From: Spinellus fusiger
Taxonomy: Eukaryota > Mucoromycota > Mucoromycetes > Mucorales > Phycomycetaceae
Assembly (NCBI GenBank): GCA_025094145.1
Contig: JALLLS010000019.1
Location: forward strand, 372,001-436,000
Direction of reading: 5' to 3'
Length of the DNA: 64,000 nt
In this document: one piece after another, positions 13,501-25,700 of the stretch
Layout of the letters: each line of letters starts with the position of its first letter
Position numbering within the stretch: the stretch's first letter is position 1
The notes under the pieces: generated by a model
The model's database searches: none
What the model saw: the letters and a program-made list of their open reading frames with translations, nothing else
What the model was told of the DNA's origin: nothing
Position numbers and translations under genes: made by a program

Positions 13501-15676
13501 TAGACTCACGAAAAACTTCATTGAATACATGAGTGCTGGTGCTCTCTTATGTAGTTCAATAAATCAATATCTTATCGAATAAACAGTGATAATATAATTT
13601 TTAATGAGAAGAAAATATGCTATCTACTTTCTACTAAAATAACTAACTCTCTTCGTAAAGTTTGGTAGTGGTAGTGGTAGTGGTCTTAATAATATATGAA
13701 TAGAGTAAAGACAGACTAAAAAATTACAGTTATATTTTTAAAAGAATGTATCTCTTTGAGCTATTTAGGACTCTATCCTTAAACCTTATAGCTATCCACT
13801 ACCAGAAGAAAAATAAAAGACAAAACTAGATGTCATTACCTGTAGTATGACCAAGCTATAGAAGACATAAAACAATACTGTTATGATACTCTACAAGTCA
13901 CATAAAGCCCCGACTTATATCTCTGTGAGAATCTCTAAGCCCACTGGAAGAAAATATAAAGGAGAGTATGTCCTATTACATGATCAAGCAGCAGTTAGAG
14001 GCTCCCTGATACTGGAATGGGGGAATGCTCGAAGACTTTATCAACATCTTCATTTCCAGCACGGGTCGGAGATACTAGACTGTGATTGATACCAAAGAAA
14101 GGCATATTAAGTACCTATTAATTTATAAAACGTTTACTCTTTTGATACAAAATACTTTCTTTATTTGATTGATGGATGTGGTCTTCATCTAAGAAATTCA
14201 TAAAGTTATAGCCATTTGAAGACAATGAATGAGATTTAAAAATTATGTGTTACTTCTTATTGCTAATGTATAGGGCTGCACAGCCTAAGGTGTTAATACA
14301 CACATATACCCCATTCCTTTCTTAAGCTTCTATTAGGCAGTCATAATGCCTGATGCACAAATCTTACAAACAAAATCCAAAATGAAATAAAATGTATTTA
14401 TTTGTATGAGTTTACTTCAATGAAGAGATTTTTATGAATTTACTTGTTACCAAGACAATCTAAACTTTGAGAAGTCCATTAATGTCTTTTTTTTTAAAAA
14501 AAAAAGACATTGTCCTGAATTTTCTAACCTCTTCTTTCTGAACTAAGTAGTCATTGATCACCTGCAGTGGAGTAGTGTTATTCCATATCAGAAAAATTAC
14601 TAGACTGTAAAAGACTGTGAATGGCGTTGAGATTTTGTCTAGATCTCATATATGCTGGATATCTTTAGATAAAGACAAAGATAATCATTCTCAACAAATC
14701 TATGTATGGGAATGAGTAGAATCCAGTGAGTATTCTGGTAGTAGTATAAAAGAGTTTGTTAATACTTTTATTATCAATATGAATAAAAAACATCAGACTG
14801 ATAATAAAACTACCACAGCAAATGTTTGTTAGTTCAAGGTTTATTGTATTTTTTAATAGGTCTATAACGCTGCATAGACTAAACTATTTTAATTTCAGGC
14901 ATTGATTCTGCTAATGCTCTATTAGACATTATGATTAACATATGATTAACTAATAAAGAAAGTATATAAATAATACATATGTAGATTAATAGTGAAGACA
15001 ATTAACTAAGAAGGCATAATAGCTTCTAATAAGAAGCACTATGAGGGGTAGTTTCTAGCAAATAAACTGGAGTTATACTAAAGAACCAGAGAACCTTCAC
15101 TATTTCAAAATCTGGCCTTTTTCTTTCTCAATTAAGTAATGAATATAATTGACATTGTCATTGATTTTTATTCTATTTTTCTCGGACTTCTATCTAATCT
15201 ACCACTACTCACATGTTATCCAAGACCCTTAATGGAGTTGAAAGGTTTAGTAAGATATCTTATCTATCAATTATTGTAAAAATTTCCATCATCATATGCA
15301 TGATACATGCCGAGAAGTCTTATATGCTCTACATGCAACACTCTACTATAGGTAAAGTATTAATGCACTTCCTAGAGAGAAATAGCACCCCAACTAATAC
15401 AGACCTTGACAAAAAATCAAGCTAGTGAAAGGGATGCTTGAGTATCTAGAAGAGAAATGGTATATATATATTTTGGGCAAGAAACTAACCTATGTAAGGT
15501 TATAACAGAATGTCTTTTATACTAGTGAATAGAATCACAAAGAATAAAAGTATCACTATTATAGCCTTAAGAAGAAAAAGAAACTAATATTAACCAAATA
15601 GTGCATGAAATCAATGATCAAATAAACTTCTAAGTAGTTACAATATGTATACGAATAATAGTACCCCACTATCTGG
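10534..15676. other. AT-rich gene-poor stretch
   Basis: No confident gene. On the minus strand, 11963-12457 is a 164-codon frame containing VRDTRRYN and NTLLFTHNG, faintly like the helicase-like domain of Helitrons. Other short frames (13247-13492 minus, 13883-14089 plus) could not be placed. A GTA/TGG run lies near 13665-13685, and a CAG/CAA-rich patch near 12575-12600. Confidence 0.35.
11963..12457 (-). pseudogene. Possible Helitron replication-protein fragment
   Basis: A 164-codon frame. Residues near the start read VRDTRRYN, and further on MQNTLLFTHNG followed by LNIP. Helitron helicase-like domains carry similar RRYN and 'LLFPxG...W' signatures in this order. The rest does not align, and no helicase motifs, hairpin end or TC/CTRR termini were found. 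It is either a frameshifted Helitron fragment or a chance frame. Confidence 0.3.
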
Positions 15677-15949
15677 TTGAATACTGTCATGATCAGAATT
15701 CTTAGAAGTAATGAAAACAACTGTGTCATCATAGAATTCAAAAGGCATCTTCTAAAGGAGCGCCTGCCCTTCATAAAGGATTATGACAGTGGCAGTACCA
15801 TGGCATTGACCTGTTTCAGTCATGAAGGTATTGGACGCTTGTACATAAAGAAAAGTAATTTTAGTTTTATCAATAAGCAAATGCTCTTGAAATATACAAA
15901 ACTCCACAGCCAAGACTGTTTCTCTTTCATAAAATTTGGGTTTATTTAA
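15677..15949 (+). pseudogene. Possible Tc1-like transposase fragment
   Basis: A 90-codon frame contains SGSTMALTCFSHEGIGRLYI, which follows the pattern GGSVMVWGCFSxxGxGxLxxI found between the first and second catalytic Asp of Tc1 transposases. No catalytic residues, terminal repeats or other parts are recognisable nearby. Single short match, so tentative. Confidence 0.35.
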
Positions 15950-18900
15950 TACCTCAGAGAAGGCAATGATATGATTCACTATCAAAAGATAGCGAGAGAA
16001 TAGGAGGTTATGATTTTATCTTAAATAGACATTTTTAAGAAACTCTGAGGAAATAATTTAGTAAAATACTTATGTATACTTCAAAGAGAGATGATGACCT
16101 CCATAATGCTGGAACGAAATGAATAGTTAAATAATTCACCGAGACTCTCATTAATATTATAAGGTAGAAAAATACCATTATGGACAAATGATTTAATAAC
16201 AATTTTTATTATAAAACTATCTATATGTTGTATTGATCGAGGAAATTTTAAAATTCATTTATTATATGCTTGAAAACAGTACAACTAAGCCGAAGTTAAG
16301 TAAGAAAAGAAAAGAAAATCTATCAGGATTCCGTGTACTAAAATATGTTTGAATCTTTACTATTTTTCTCGAATATTTTTTCATTTGACCGATATAGAAT
16401 ATGAGTTCTTTGGTAAAAGAAATAGTAATTTTATAGAATTTAATGATACTTTCTAATAGACTTGATTTGCATCTATTGATACTTTTTTTAATTATTAAAT
16501 TGTATGAATGTTTTATTTTCGTAAAGAAACAGACTCAGAGATTTTTGCTTATTTCTAAAGCACTTGAGATCTTTCCTTATGCATTCATTTTAAAGGCGTG
16601 ATAATCTTTTCTGGATAAATTCATTGAATGACCTAACCAACGAGACTAAAGTGGTCGATCTATCTGCTGTCGTGTGTCAAAATGAGACACACATGCTTTT
16701 AAAAAAGGTAACTGTTAAATGAAAACCAAAATTAATTTAGGTTAATAATTATATCTGAATAGATATTCAATTATACTGAAACATAATAATAAGCACAGTT
16801 ACAATATAAAGATCACTGAGTAACTCGATCTTATGTCTGGCCAATTTTTTTTATCTGAATATGAACGGCAGCTATTGAACAGTCTCTAAAGCTGCACTAA
16901 ATTAAACTGATCAACTCTAACATTAGTAAAATGGATAAAATGTTATATTCTTAACTGATAAATCTTCCTCAGAGTTAAACCATGAAACAGTATAGAGATT
17001 AGCTATTAGTAAATTGAGAAAGCGTATGTATTTTCCCAGTTCATATATATATATAACGGAATAATTCTTCAACCTGTATGTTCTACTCTGATATAACTTT
17101 AACTCTATGAATTTCTTAGATAAAGACTTGAAACTTCCAATATATAAATAAAGGAGTGGTTTTAATGGGAAAAAACATATACTTATATAAAACTACTGGA
17201 ATTTTTCTTATGTATCTTTGACGTTAATGACGACCTGAAATCTCCATCTTATCATTTTAATATGGTCATCTATATACTCCTTGGTAACTATCACCCACTG
17301 CAGCATAGTTACAGTCCTCAACTTTGACTTGTACTTTGGCTTACAAAAATCAATTTCAGGCTTTTTATTTATTTATTCGAGACCGAAAATGATCAACTAA
17401 ATTGAGAAATATATTTAACATACAAGAGATGTCAAAAATAGGCATGTTGCTCATTAGTGACTTATAAACAATTATAGAGCAACTCTTTAAGCCGTTTCTT
17501 ATTTAGTTCATCTACAAAGATATTGGAAAGGCCCAAGTGATTTTATATTATAAAGATATTAAGAATATTGAATAAAAATAATAACAGGTATAGGTTTATC
17601 TTCTGTTAACTATGTTTGATAATCACTTGCCATAAATAAAGACATCGATAATTCCCGTCGACAAAAACACAAACATCCAAAAGAGAACCACGCGATAGAA
17701 GAAGAATGAATAACAAGACGTATATCTAAGAGATGATACTTTAGCAAGAGGGGGCTTTCCATGGTTTTAAGTATTAAGCAGTATCAATTAGAAAAGTATG
17801 AAAAAAGTGGAAAGACCTATCAATAAAGATCAGACGTTGTTTACTCTTTGAACTATCCAGATTTCCTTTGGTTGAAGCCAAAGACGACGACAAATATAAG
17901 AATTCTATCAGACGTTTATATTTTTCTCAGAAATATGTTATGATTTCAACTTGTCTATTGGTTTATAATATCTACAAAGTTGACAAAAATAGTACCTGAG
18001 TCTAAAACGAGTGGTACACAAACTATCGAAATTGTATGTAGCTATACTATATTGTGAAAATAAAATATGGAGCTTTGGTATATAGTATCTATCTAACTGA
18101 GAATTTGGCACAAAAAAAGGGGATTATTACTATCTGATAGAATAAAGAGTAGCCCTGAGTATAGCATACATTTTTTTTATATAAATATAGTAACCGTTAG
18201 TTTCTATTTGTTCTTAACTGGTTTTTAGGTCTTAGTGACAGATCAAAAATAGCTGGACTAAATTTGAATAATTTGAAATAGTAGGCCATTAAAATTAAAA
18301 AAAAAAAGTGCAAAGTATTTCATTCATAGGAGTAAAAAATTCTGTGGGGATTGTCTTTGTTGTAAGTCTTTATTTATCATATCTATGAATATTAGTTTTT
18401 CTTAAAGCATTTAAATTGTTTATTTATTTTTAAAAAAAGTTCAAGTAAGGCTATTAAAATTCAGTACATTGGTTCCTATCATATACACCTTTCTAAATAT
18501 ATATTCCTTATGCCTAATGTTACAAAATAATAAGTCGTTATCAGAGAGAGATGGGAGAGTAATTCTCATCAGCGTTTATTATTATTATTATTAAAATCAG
18601 AAGAAAAAAAAATATTAAGAATGGTTTTAACCTTTCTCATTAATATTTGTGAAAATGCAATTGGTGAATTGTTATAACTAAAACAACAGTCTTTAAGACT
18701 CTTTTCTGTGACATGTATATTCTAATTCTTGAATATTAATAATAAAAATAATAAAAGGCTCCATTGAGTGGAGTAGGTTATCTTAATTAAATACTTGTAT
18801 CAAAGTATTAATTACTCTTTATAATAGTACCTTTTCTGAGTTAATACTGTTAAGGAAAGCACAGACGCTCTTCTTGTAGTAAATAATTAAAAAAAGAAAT

Positions 18901-19099
18901 AATTAAAAAAAGAAATAATTAAAAAGAAATGGTCACACACGCTTTGTTCATACCACAGATGGAAATAATAAGTACGAAGTATGCGTATATATTTTTACTA
19001 GACATTATAATATCTTTTTGCATGACAAAATCGAATAAGATACACCTTATATCACTTTTTTTAGATAGTTTACCTGTAGCATGGGTTTCCGTCAGTTAA
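15950..19099. other. AT-rich spacer with an old Tc1-like tail
   Basis: About 17060-17360 shows decayed similarity to the right part of the Tc1-like element at 37.2-38.2 kb, including the block encoding the transposase C-terminus on the minus strand. A short tandem repeat with unit AAATAATTAAAAAAAG lies at about 18885-18930. Nothing else was recognised. Confidence 0.4.
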
Positions 19100-19660
19100 T
19101 CAACCGAGGCTCCAGCGATAACTGGGGAGGAGAAGGATGGAGATGAACCAGAAGGCTTGGGACCTTTTTTTGGTTCTAGGTGTATCTTTGGAGTCATACT
19201 TTCTTTTTTTATATCTACAAAAGCGCTCTGGGCGGGTACTATTTTCCCTTGGAGACATTAGAATATGTCTAAAGTTCAATGTAGCAGTTAGATCACGATT
19301 CCAAAGCCTCAATGTCCTGTCTTCCATACAATTTTGGTTTGAACACCTGTTTGAAAAGAGAAAAATAAGTCTTATTTTGATATAAAATTAAGAAGAAATG
19401 ACCTGAGAAGACCATGACATGTCACTGTGCGGTTCTTCTTTCTTCTGAAGGGTCTTGGGGTTTTGCACTTTCTTGAATTTCTCAAACTCACCGTTCTCAC
19501 AGGAAGGACAAAGACTGGATGTTTTGAACTCATCAATAAGGAACACTCTGAACCCTTCTTTCTTCAACATTCTTCTTATTCCAACACCTCTCACTGGTTC
19601 ATGGAACGTGACACTTAAGTACTCGTCAAGATGAGTATAACTGATCAAGGTAATGTACTA
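19100..19660 (-). pseudogene. Fanzor/TnpB-like RNA-guided nuclease relic
   Basis: The minus strand encodes the C-terminal third of a protein in the Fanzor/TnpB (OrfB) class. In order it reads HEPVRGVGIRRML, then LIDEFKTSSLCPSCENGE (acidic residue plus first CxxC of the zinc ribbon), then after a one-base frame change VTCHGLLRC and SNQNC (second half of the ribbon), then LWNRDLTATLNFRHI, which carries the NRD...N pattern of the third RuvC motif. A GT-AG intron (about 19392-19330) sits between LLR and CSNQ. The frame continues in a basic tail to a stop near 19100. The frameshift in the Pro-rich link after VQNP, plus loss of the upstream half, marks it as dead. Upstream it joins repeat R1. Family assignment is from motif order, not from a database search. 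Confidence 0.7.
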
Positions 19661-20130
19661 TTATTAACAAAGAGAAACAATAGAAATAATTTGTAGACAC
19701 TACCAAGGACTATTCTAGTGATAAAAAGGTAAGCAGTGTTTTCATCTGGGCCTGATCTCATTGTATTCCACAAGACACTCAATGTATTATTATTAGGCAA
19801 GTAAAGACTCCTTTCAAGTCAGTCTCAGGTAGTCATCTACAAAGGCAATACTGTCTAGGGTATACTCCTGAGCATAGTTATCTATCTCCCAAGGATAAAT
19901 CACAAAGCTTTTAGGGTATAGATTCTATTGTTATGAGGGAATCTACTTAGACAGTAGCTATAGTGCTATAATAAACAATTCTATTCATCAACACTATATT
20001 CTATTGGTAATAAGATTTGATAATGAGATATTCTACAAAAAGAAATAATAACTTGAATACCCATAAACCTTTTGATTTTAAAAGAGCTCTCCACATAAGA
20101 AAAATATTATACTTTTTTCATAAACTATTT
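19649..20130 (-). repeat. Repeat R1, copy a (probable upstream part of the Fanzor-like gene)
   Basis: R1 is a dispersed repeat found also at about 26.44-26.98, 42.8-44.0 and 54.5-55.45 kb (minus strand) and at 25.70-25.88 kb (plus strand). Read on the minus strand, this copy contains VIYPWEIDNYAQEYTLDSI, matched in the other copies. It leads directly into the Fanzor-like C-terminus at 19.65 kb. The reading frames are broken by stops in every copy. Confidence 0.55.
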
Positions 20131-22388
20131 GCACAGTTGCTGAAAAGTGTAACCAAAAAGGAGAAGGCTATCATGTATGTCAGACACTCACAAGAGATAT
20201 TTTACCATCGACACCCTTATTCTATCATTGACGCCTGTATTCTATCATGGTTTTGGTAATTATTTGATTAGAATAGAAATATAAGAGAATGACAAAGAAT
20301 ATGAATAAAATAGCACAGTTTAACCACACGTTGACTGACAGAATAGCTTTGGGTCCAATAAAGTATAGTGTTGTCTATGGTTTTCTGGATACCCTACAAT
20401 TTACTAAGGTACCAATCATCTAAAAGTCATAATCTATCTACTAGGTATACATGTCTATTACAAAAGATGAATCATGTATTTTTTATTTCGAAAATTAATC
20501 AATCACTCTTTTCTCTATCTTTCAAAAATTATTTATGCGATAATGAAAGCCAAGAAAGAATAAGTCTAAGAAAAAAAAATTGAACAGAAATACATCAAGC
20601 AACAACAAGTGATAGTGTGTATAACAATATGTGTACAAAGAAATAGTATTGTTTCTAAAATTCCTTTGTAAATTCAGCATACCCACTAGTAAGAAAGAAA
20701 GAAAAAAGGCAAAGTAAAAGTGTGAGGCAAGTCAAAATTGTGGCTAAGAGATAGAAGGTCGGCGAAGACCCTAATGTGAGATGCTCCAACTGCAAAGAGA
20801 TAAGCTACACATCATCCCATTCTTCCCTATGCAAGAACTATTTGTTATCGAAAAAGGAAGTGTTTACAACAAATATAGGTTCAGGATACCAAGCACTTAC
20901 CAGAAAGATATCTTTGAATTAATATGTTCAAAGCAGTTACAAAGACTCCTTAAAAATAGAAATTATATCTGCCTATCAAAGATGCTCGTCGAATTGTTTT
21001 CGGGGCCCAATAATTTGTAAATCATTATGTTTTTTTACAGCAAGAAAGTCCAACCAGTATCTATACTCAAAACTTTTAGTATTTAATTTGCCAAATGGCG
21101 ATTGGCAAATGTATGATAAATAGTAATAGTCTGATACAAAACGTGTTACACCCTCAGGATACATTCAGAACAAATACCCCATTATTATATACCAAAATAC
21201 GAATGCTAGTGAAACTATTCAACGATTGGCTGAGGCCTATGTTCAAATGATAACCTCTTATACAAACGATATTATGGAGAATACACTCTACACTCATAGT
21301 AAGCTCAAATTCTTCTAAAAAACTAACTTATTCTCTCATCCAATGAATTGTGCACGCTTATAGTCCATGGAGAGCTTAGATGTCTTAAAAGAAATACTAA
21401 AAAAAGAAATACTGCTATCAACTCACTTGTCAAGGTGAACTGTAATGACCTGAAAAGGATCATTCGAATTATAGCATAAAGACAACTATTGGTGAGATGT
21501 GCCAGTCTCTTTTTACTCTGATTAACAAAGTAGTATTTCTTTAATAATAATAATAATAATAATAATAAAATTATCTAAATCTCCTGGAACCTTTTTTCCT
21601 TGCCTTTTGAATATATTGTCAAGATATGAAGAGGAGCACATAAATCATCATGCCTACGATGTCAGACAGCTCCCTTTGCTTAGGCTATTCACCATCTTTC
21701 CGTAGGCTTCTTTACACTGTTGATGTGTAAGTATTAATGTGAATTTCCCATCCATGCCTTTAACAGAAAGCCTGCCAAGTTTTGAATGACTTGAGAGAGA
21801 GCCTTTTATAGTCTTTAGTTCCGGGATATTTAGAAAGAATTTAGTAAAGCTCAAGAACAACAGGTGTGGTGTTACTGATATCTTCTGACGAGCACTAAAT
21901 AGAACAAAAGCCACTGGAAACTTGATTACTGTAACTATTGATAAATAAAAAACATAAAAACTATTCAATAAGTGTATGCATGACCCTTTATTAAGTATGT
22001 CAAATTAGAATGTTTACGGTGTCTTGGTTTTTAATATCTTCAAGACACTGTGGCAATGTGATGTGAACTCTTGCAAGAAGATACTATCTATTTCTCTTTC
22101 TGTTTAGGATGAAAGAGGTCGACTTTAGATTCACAGAAAACAGTAAATCAACTTTCTCAATTGCCGTAATAAATACAGTTTTTCTTTTTGGGATAAAGAT
22201 GATTGTAGTCTTCTCCTTTTTCATTCAAAACCTTCAAAGTGGCCATTGTTTTCGGTAAAGCTACTAATCGACGGTGGAAAGACTGTATATCAAATCTGCT
22301 CTTCTTTTAGGAGTGTGGCTCGAATAGAAAAGAAAAAATCATAATTAAAATCCAGAGACTTCTTTTCTCGTGCCTTATCTTTTGGGTC
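20131..22388. other. Gene-poor spacer with unassigned coding-like frames
   Basis: Frames at 20781-21020 (plus), 20976-21164 (minus) and 21654-21968 (minus) have somewhat protein-like composition but match nothing I know. An AAT run lies at 21541-21568. No terminal repeats were recognised. Confidence 0.35.
21654..21968 (-). CDS. Unassigned 104-codon frame, possible 3' exon
   Basis: The last 60 residues (for example KLGRLSVKGMDGKFTLIL and KEAYGKMVNSLSK) have balanced, protein-like composition, unlike the AT-driven frames around it, while the first 30 residues are hydrophobic and may be intron or upstream noise. An ATG-started short frame (MATLKVLNEKGEDYNH) lies about 270 bp upstream on the same strand and could be a first exon, but I could not connect the two with convincing splice sites. 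It is divergent from the FAD synthase gene, 420 bp away. Family unknown; it may be a small real gene or a relic. Confidence 0.3.
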   Translation of the reverse strand: MNSFYVFYLSIVTVIKFPVAFVLFSARQKISVTPHLLFLSFTKFFLNIPELKTIKGSLSSHSKLGRLSVKGMDGKFTLILTHQQCKEAYGKMVNSLSKGSCLTS

Positions 22389-23383
22389 ATGACAGCCTAC
22401 CACTCTACTGACATACTCATCAAAGACAATGGCTGCACAACTCGGCCTGTAGACCCTAAACTAGAAACAATGGGAAGATACGACATAGAACATATAGAAA
22501 AAACTGTATATGAGCTTGCAGACTCCAATGACCCTCTTGGTCCCTGTGTAAAAGAGGCATTACAAGTCATTGAAAAAGCCTATGCTCATCATGGGTAAGT
22601 GAACATGGTCTTTTTTATTATGAGTAAACAAAAGAGATAAGGCAGTATCTCTATTTAATTCAATGAAAGCATAACCATAACAACAACACTGTACTAGTCT
22701 AGATTTCACATGTCTCTCGTTCAATGGTGGCAAAGACTGTACTGTTCTTCTTCACCTTGTTACTGCTGTTCTTTCACGTCTGGACAAAGAGAGAAAGCCG
22801 TTGAGAACAGTATTTGTCACCTATCCCAACCCATTTCCTCATGTTGATACTTTTGTTAAAGTATGTGTCCATCGCTATCAGTTAGAGTGTATGGCTATTC
22901 CTGGACCTATGCAAGGGGCATTACAAGAGTTTCTAGATCATTCTATACCAAGACCCAAAGCAGTGTTTGTAGGCATTCGACGCAACGACCCATATGCAGG
23001 TAATTGTATTTGTTTTGTGTGAGTCTTGAATTAAACAGAACATAGAAACCCTTACCCACTTCGACATGACGGACAAGCACTGGCCTCAATTTATGCGTGT
23101 TCATCCTATCATTGACTGGACCTACAAAGATATCTGGGATTTTTTGCTGAAGTTGGGAATCCCTTACTGCTCCCTCTATGACCAAGGGTAAGACTTTAAA
23201 TACGGGGCCCTATAATTTACTATCAATACTAGATACACATCGTTGGGTAGTATGGAGAACACACAGCCTAATCCACAGCTAAAAGATGAGCTTGGTTCTA
23301 CATTCAAACCAGCCTACCTACTTAAGGATGAACTCTATGAGCGTTGTGGAAGAAAAAGTTCTTCATCAATATCACTACACTGA
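22389..23383 (+). CDS. FAD1: FAD synthase (FMN adenylyltransferase)
   Basis: Transfers AMP from ATP to FMN to make FAD, the last step of flavin cofactor synthesis, normally cytosolic. Four exons: 22389-22594, 22698-22999, 23046-23187 and 23233-23383. All introns are GT-AG (103, 46 and 45 nt) and phases close exactly, giving 266 residues, a little shorter than yeast Fad1. The domain is PAPS-reductase-like. The PP-loop reads SFNGGKDCT (about residues 76-84), followed by an RTVFVTYPNPFP strand, then VGIRRNDPYA, then FMRVHPIIDWTYKDIW with the typical 'RxHPIxDW' signature. LYDQGYTSLGSMENTQPNP is the conserved C-terminal substrate-binding segment. All blocks expected of the family are present and in order, so the gene looks functional. 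It stands alone between transposon-rich stretches. Confidence 0.93.
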
Positions 23384-23982
23384 ATAGTAGGGTTTGTTTT
23401 GTTTTGAGCACAACAAATTTCTGTAGATAGAGTCTACACTAAAAAAAAGGTCTCTTCTTTTTCAAGGAAAATATGTACGTGTATCTGAGCCACCTCTCTC
23501 GCTTATTTGTTATTATTATTACTATTATTATTTATGGATAAATCTAAAGCTTGGAAGAAGGAGAAGTATAACTTTTTTCTTTCTTTCAAAAGAGAGTATA
23601 CATAGAGGGTTAAAGAATTGTTGGTGTACTGTCCTTTTTATATATTTTTTTATAAAGACAGCTATATGAGTCAACGCTAACCTTTTGTTGGAGATTAGCA
23701 CAACACTCATAATATTAGCTTGTTAGATATGTTATCTGACAAAAGATACTACAGAGGAAACTCTTTTGTCGACACAACAGTGGATTGATAATTATATTTA
23801 GGGTAATTTAGGTGACCTAAAACCCATTTCACTTAGATAAACAGACAAGAATGAACAAAAAAGAAGCCTATTGAAACTTTGATGGATATCTAACAAGGCT
23901 CTAAACCTGATATTGTTTAACATCAGCCAGCTTTAAACACTGTGGCTAATTTACTTACAGTACAATGTTTTCTTATGCAATA
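23384..23982. other. Intergenic, 3' side of the FAD synthase gene
   Basis: AT-rich, with an ATT run near 23508-23532. No gene or repeat boundary recognised. Confidence 0.45.
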
Positions 23983-23984
23983 TA

Positions 23985-24850
23985 CAGTCCCATGTAATAA
24001 GTGACTAAACAAAAGATGAATTTTTATTTCTTATCCTTCAAAAATAAAATAGAGGTCTTTTTTCTTTTCTTTTATAATTTATTCAATAGATGCCTTTAGT
24101 CAATAAAAATCAGCCAACTCTTAGTCAATAACATAAAGAGAGTCTCATCAAAAGAAGAGAGCATGCTATGTTTATTAGAGATCAAATCATAGGACAATGG
24201 AAAAAGACATGCTACTTATCAGGAGATTACTGATGATATTGACATCCCAAAGAGCACAGTGGGCAATGTCATCCTATTGTATAGAAACAAAAGCACAATT
24301 CAACTCAAAATGCGTATAGAAAGACCTGAAAAGATTTTATCTACTTCAAAACTATCTGTCATTTTGTCTATTCGCAGAAACCCTATGCAAACAATGGCAT
24401 ATCATTTGAAAAATATGAATGATGCAGGCGTAGATATTTGCCATAGGACATTTCTAGAATACATGAATGAACTCGGGGGGCTTTTCATGCTCACCACCAA
24501 TAGAACCTGGTGTGACATTTACTCACAAGCATAACCAATACAAAACAGCTTGAACGATATTTGCGTAGTGAATGGGAGAAGATCCCAAATGAATTTCTGG
24601 AGAATTTAGTGGATAGTATGCCAAGGAGGTGCTCCACTGTGTTTAAGAATAAAGGCCTTTCTATAAGGTACAAAGCAATATCTTTATAATAAAAAATGTA
24701 GACAATCATCTAAAGAACAAATATTCCAAATATTGTGTAATTCCATGAACTTTTTATTATGAACATCTTTGACTGATAGATATGCTTTTATTCATCAAGA
24801 AAAATAGTCAAAATAATTGATTTTTTGTTTAGCCACATTACTTGGGACTA
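23985..24850 (+). mobile_element. Internally deleted Tc1-like element, copy 2
   Basis: Same family as 3231-4082. A 91-codon frame at 24259-24534 gives the helix-turn-helix N-terminus, and the following DNA encodes the C-terminal end (NEFLENLVDSMPRRCSTV) in another frame; the catalytic core is absent. The left end begins CAGTCCCATGTAATAAGTG. The right end is its diverged inverted copy (TTAGCCACATTACTTGGGAC). It forms the outer part of the left arm of the composite palindrome. Confidence 0.75.
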
Positions 24851-25035
24851 CAAGATTCAGATATAGTTTAACAGCTATGATTGGATGAAAGCTTTTTATA
24901 TATTTGAAACATTAAAGAACAAACTCATTTGTCATGATTCTCTCCTTGCTTTGTAATCCTTTTAAACAAGACTCATTCTACAATGACTTTTTATTTTCAG
25001 AATCTACCTTTTTATGTTTTCAAATATTAAAAAAT

Positions 25036-25237
25036 CATCTTGACCGCCTGAAAGATCCGACTGTTAGCTCCCTACCTAAAAGGTGGCCTGCGCAGCCTTG
25101 TCTCAAGGCCTGATAGAGGTCGTGTTTCTTGATAGAACACCATCTTGACCGCCTGAAAGATCCGACTGTTAGCTCCCTACCTAAAAGGTGGCCTGCGCAG
25201 TCCTGTCTCAAGGCCTGATAGAGGTCGTGTTTTCTAT
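25036..25237. repeat. 105-bp tandem repeat, two units (left arm)
   Basis: The unit starting CATCTTGACCGCCTGAAAG occurs at 25036-25140 and again from 25141 to about 25237 with one two-base difference, and a short degenerate third start follows near 25253. It is GC-richer than its surroundings. The mirror copy lies at 27447-27648. Function unknown; no reading frame is preserved over both units. Confidence 0.8.
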
Positions 25238-25700
25238 TTCATCATTCTTGTCATCTTCTCAACCGCCTGTGTTAAATTCCAAGATGAATGATCAGACTTA
25301 AAGGCAAGATACCTTTATTAAAACAAATTCGACAAGTCTAATTTTATTAAATAGACAAGTGGCTATGTACTAAGAATATTGGGTGGAGGGTCAGGACTAT
25401 TTTCTGTTTCTCTGTCCTGGGAAGAGATGTTTTTCGAGTGTTATTCTTTCCTGCTGGTGTCTCTCTTGGTATCTCCAGGATGTCTAGTCCTTGTTCTCTT
25501 TTACTAGATGCTGGCCTTGGTGTTCTGGTGGTTGCTTCTTCAGTGGAGACAATTTGGTGTGTCTACTAAGCTTTCCTATTTGATGTTTCTCTATTTCTTT
25601 CTGGTGTTTTAGCCACTCATTTATGTGCTTTGGTGGCGTCTCTGCAGTCTACAATGGCTTGAAGTGTGCATTCATTATTTATCTAATTATTTCCTTCTAT

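Noticed and set aside
23046..23046. Alternative acceptor seven bases upstream in FAD synthase intron 2 (after AACAG)
   Set aside because: It would shift the frame and lose ETLTHFDMTDKHW, which fits the family; the acceptor ending at 23045 restores it.
22943..23185. 80-codon minus-strand frame over the FAD synthase gene
   Set aside because: It is the antisense shadow of conserved FAD synthase exons 2 and 3.
25036..25237. Tandem repeat as CRISPR-like array
   Set aside because: The units are contiguous 105-bp direct repeats without unique spacers, in a eukaryotic transposon context.
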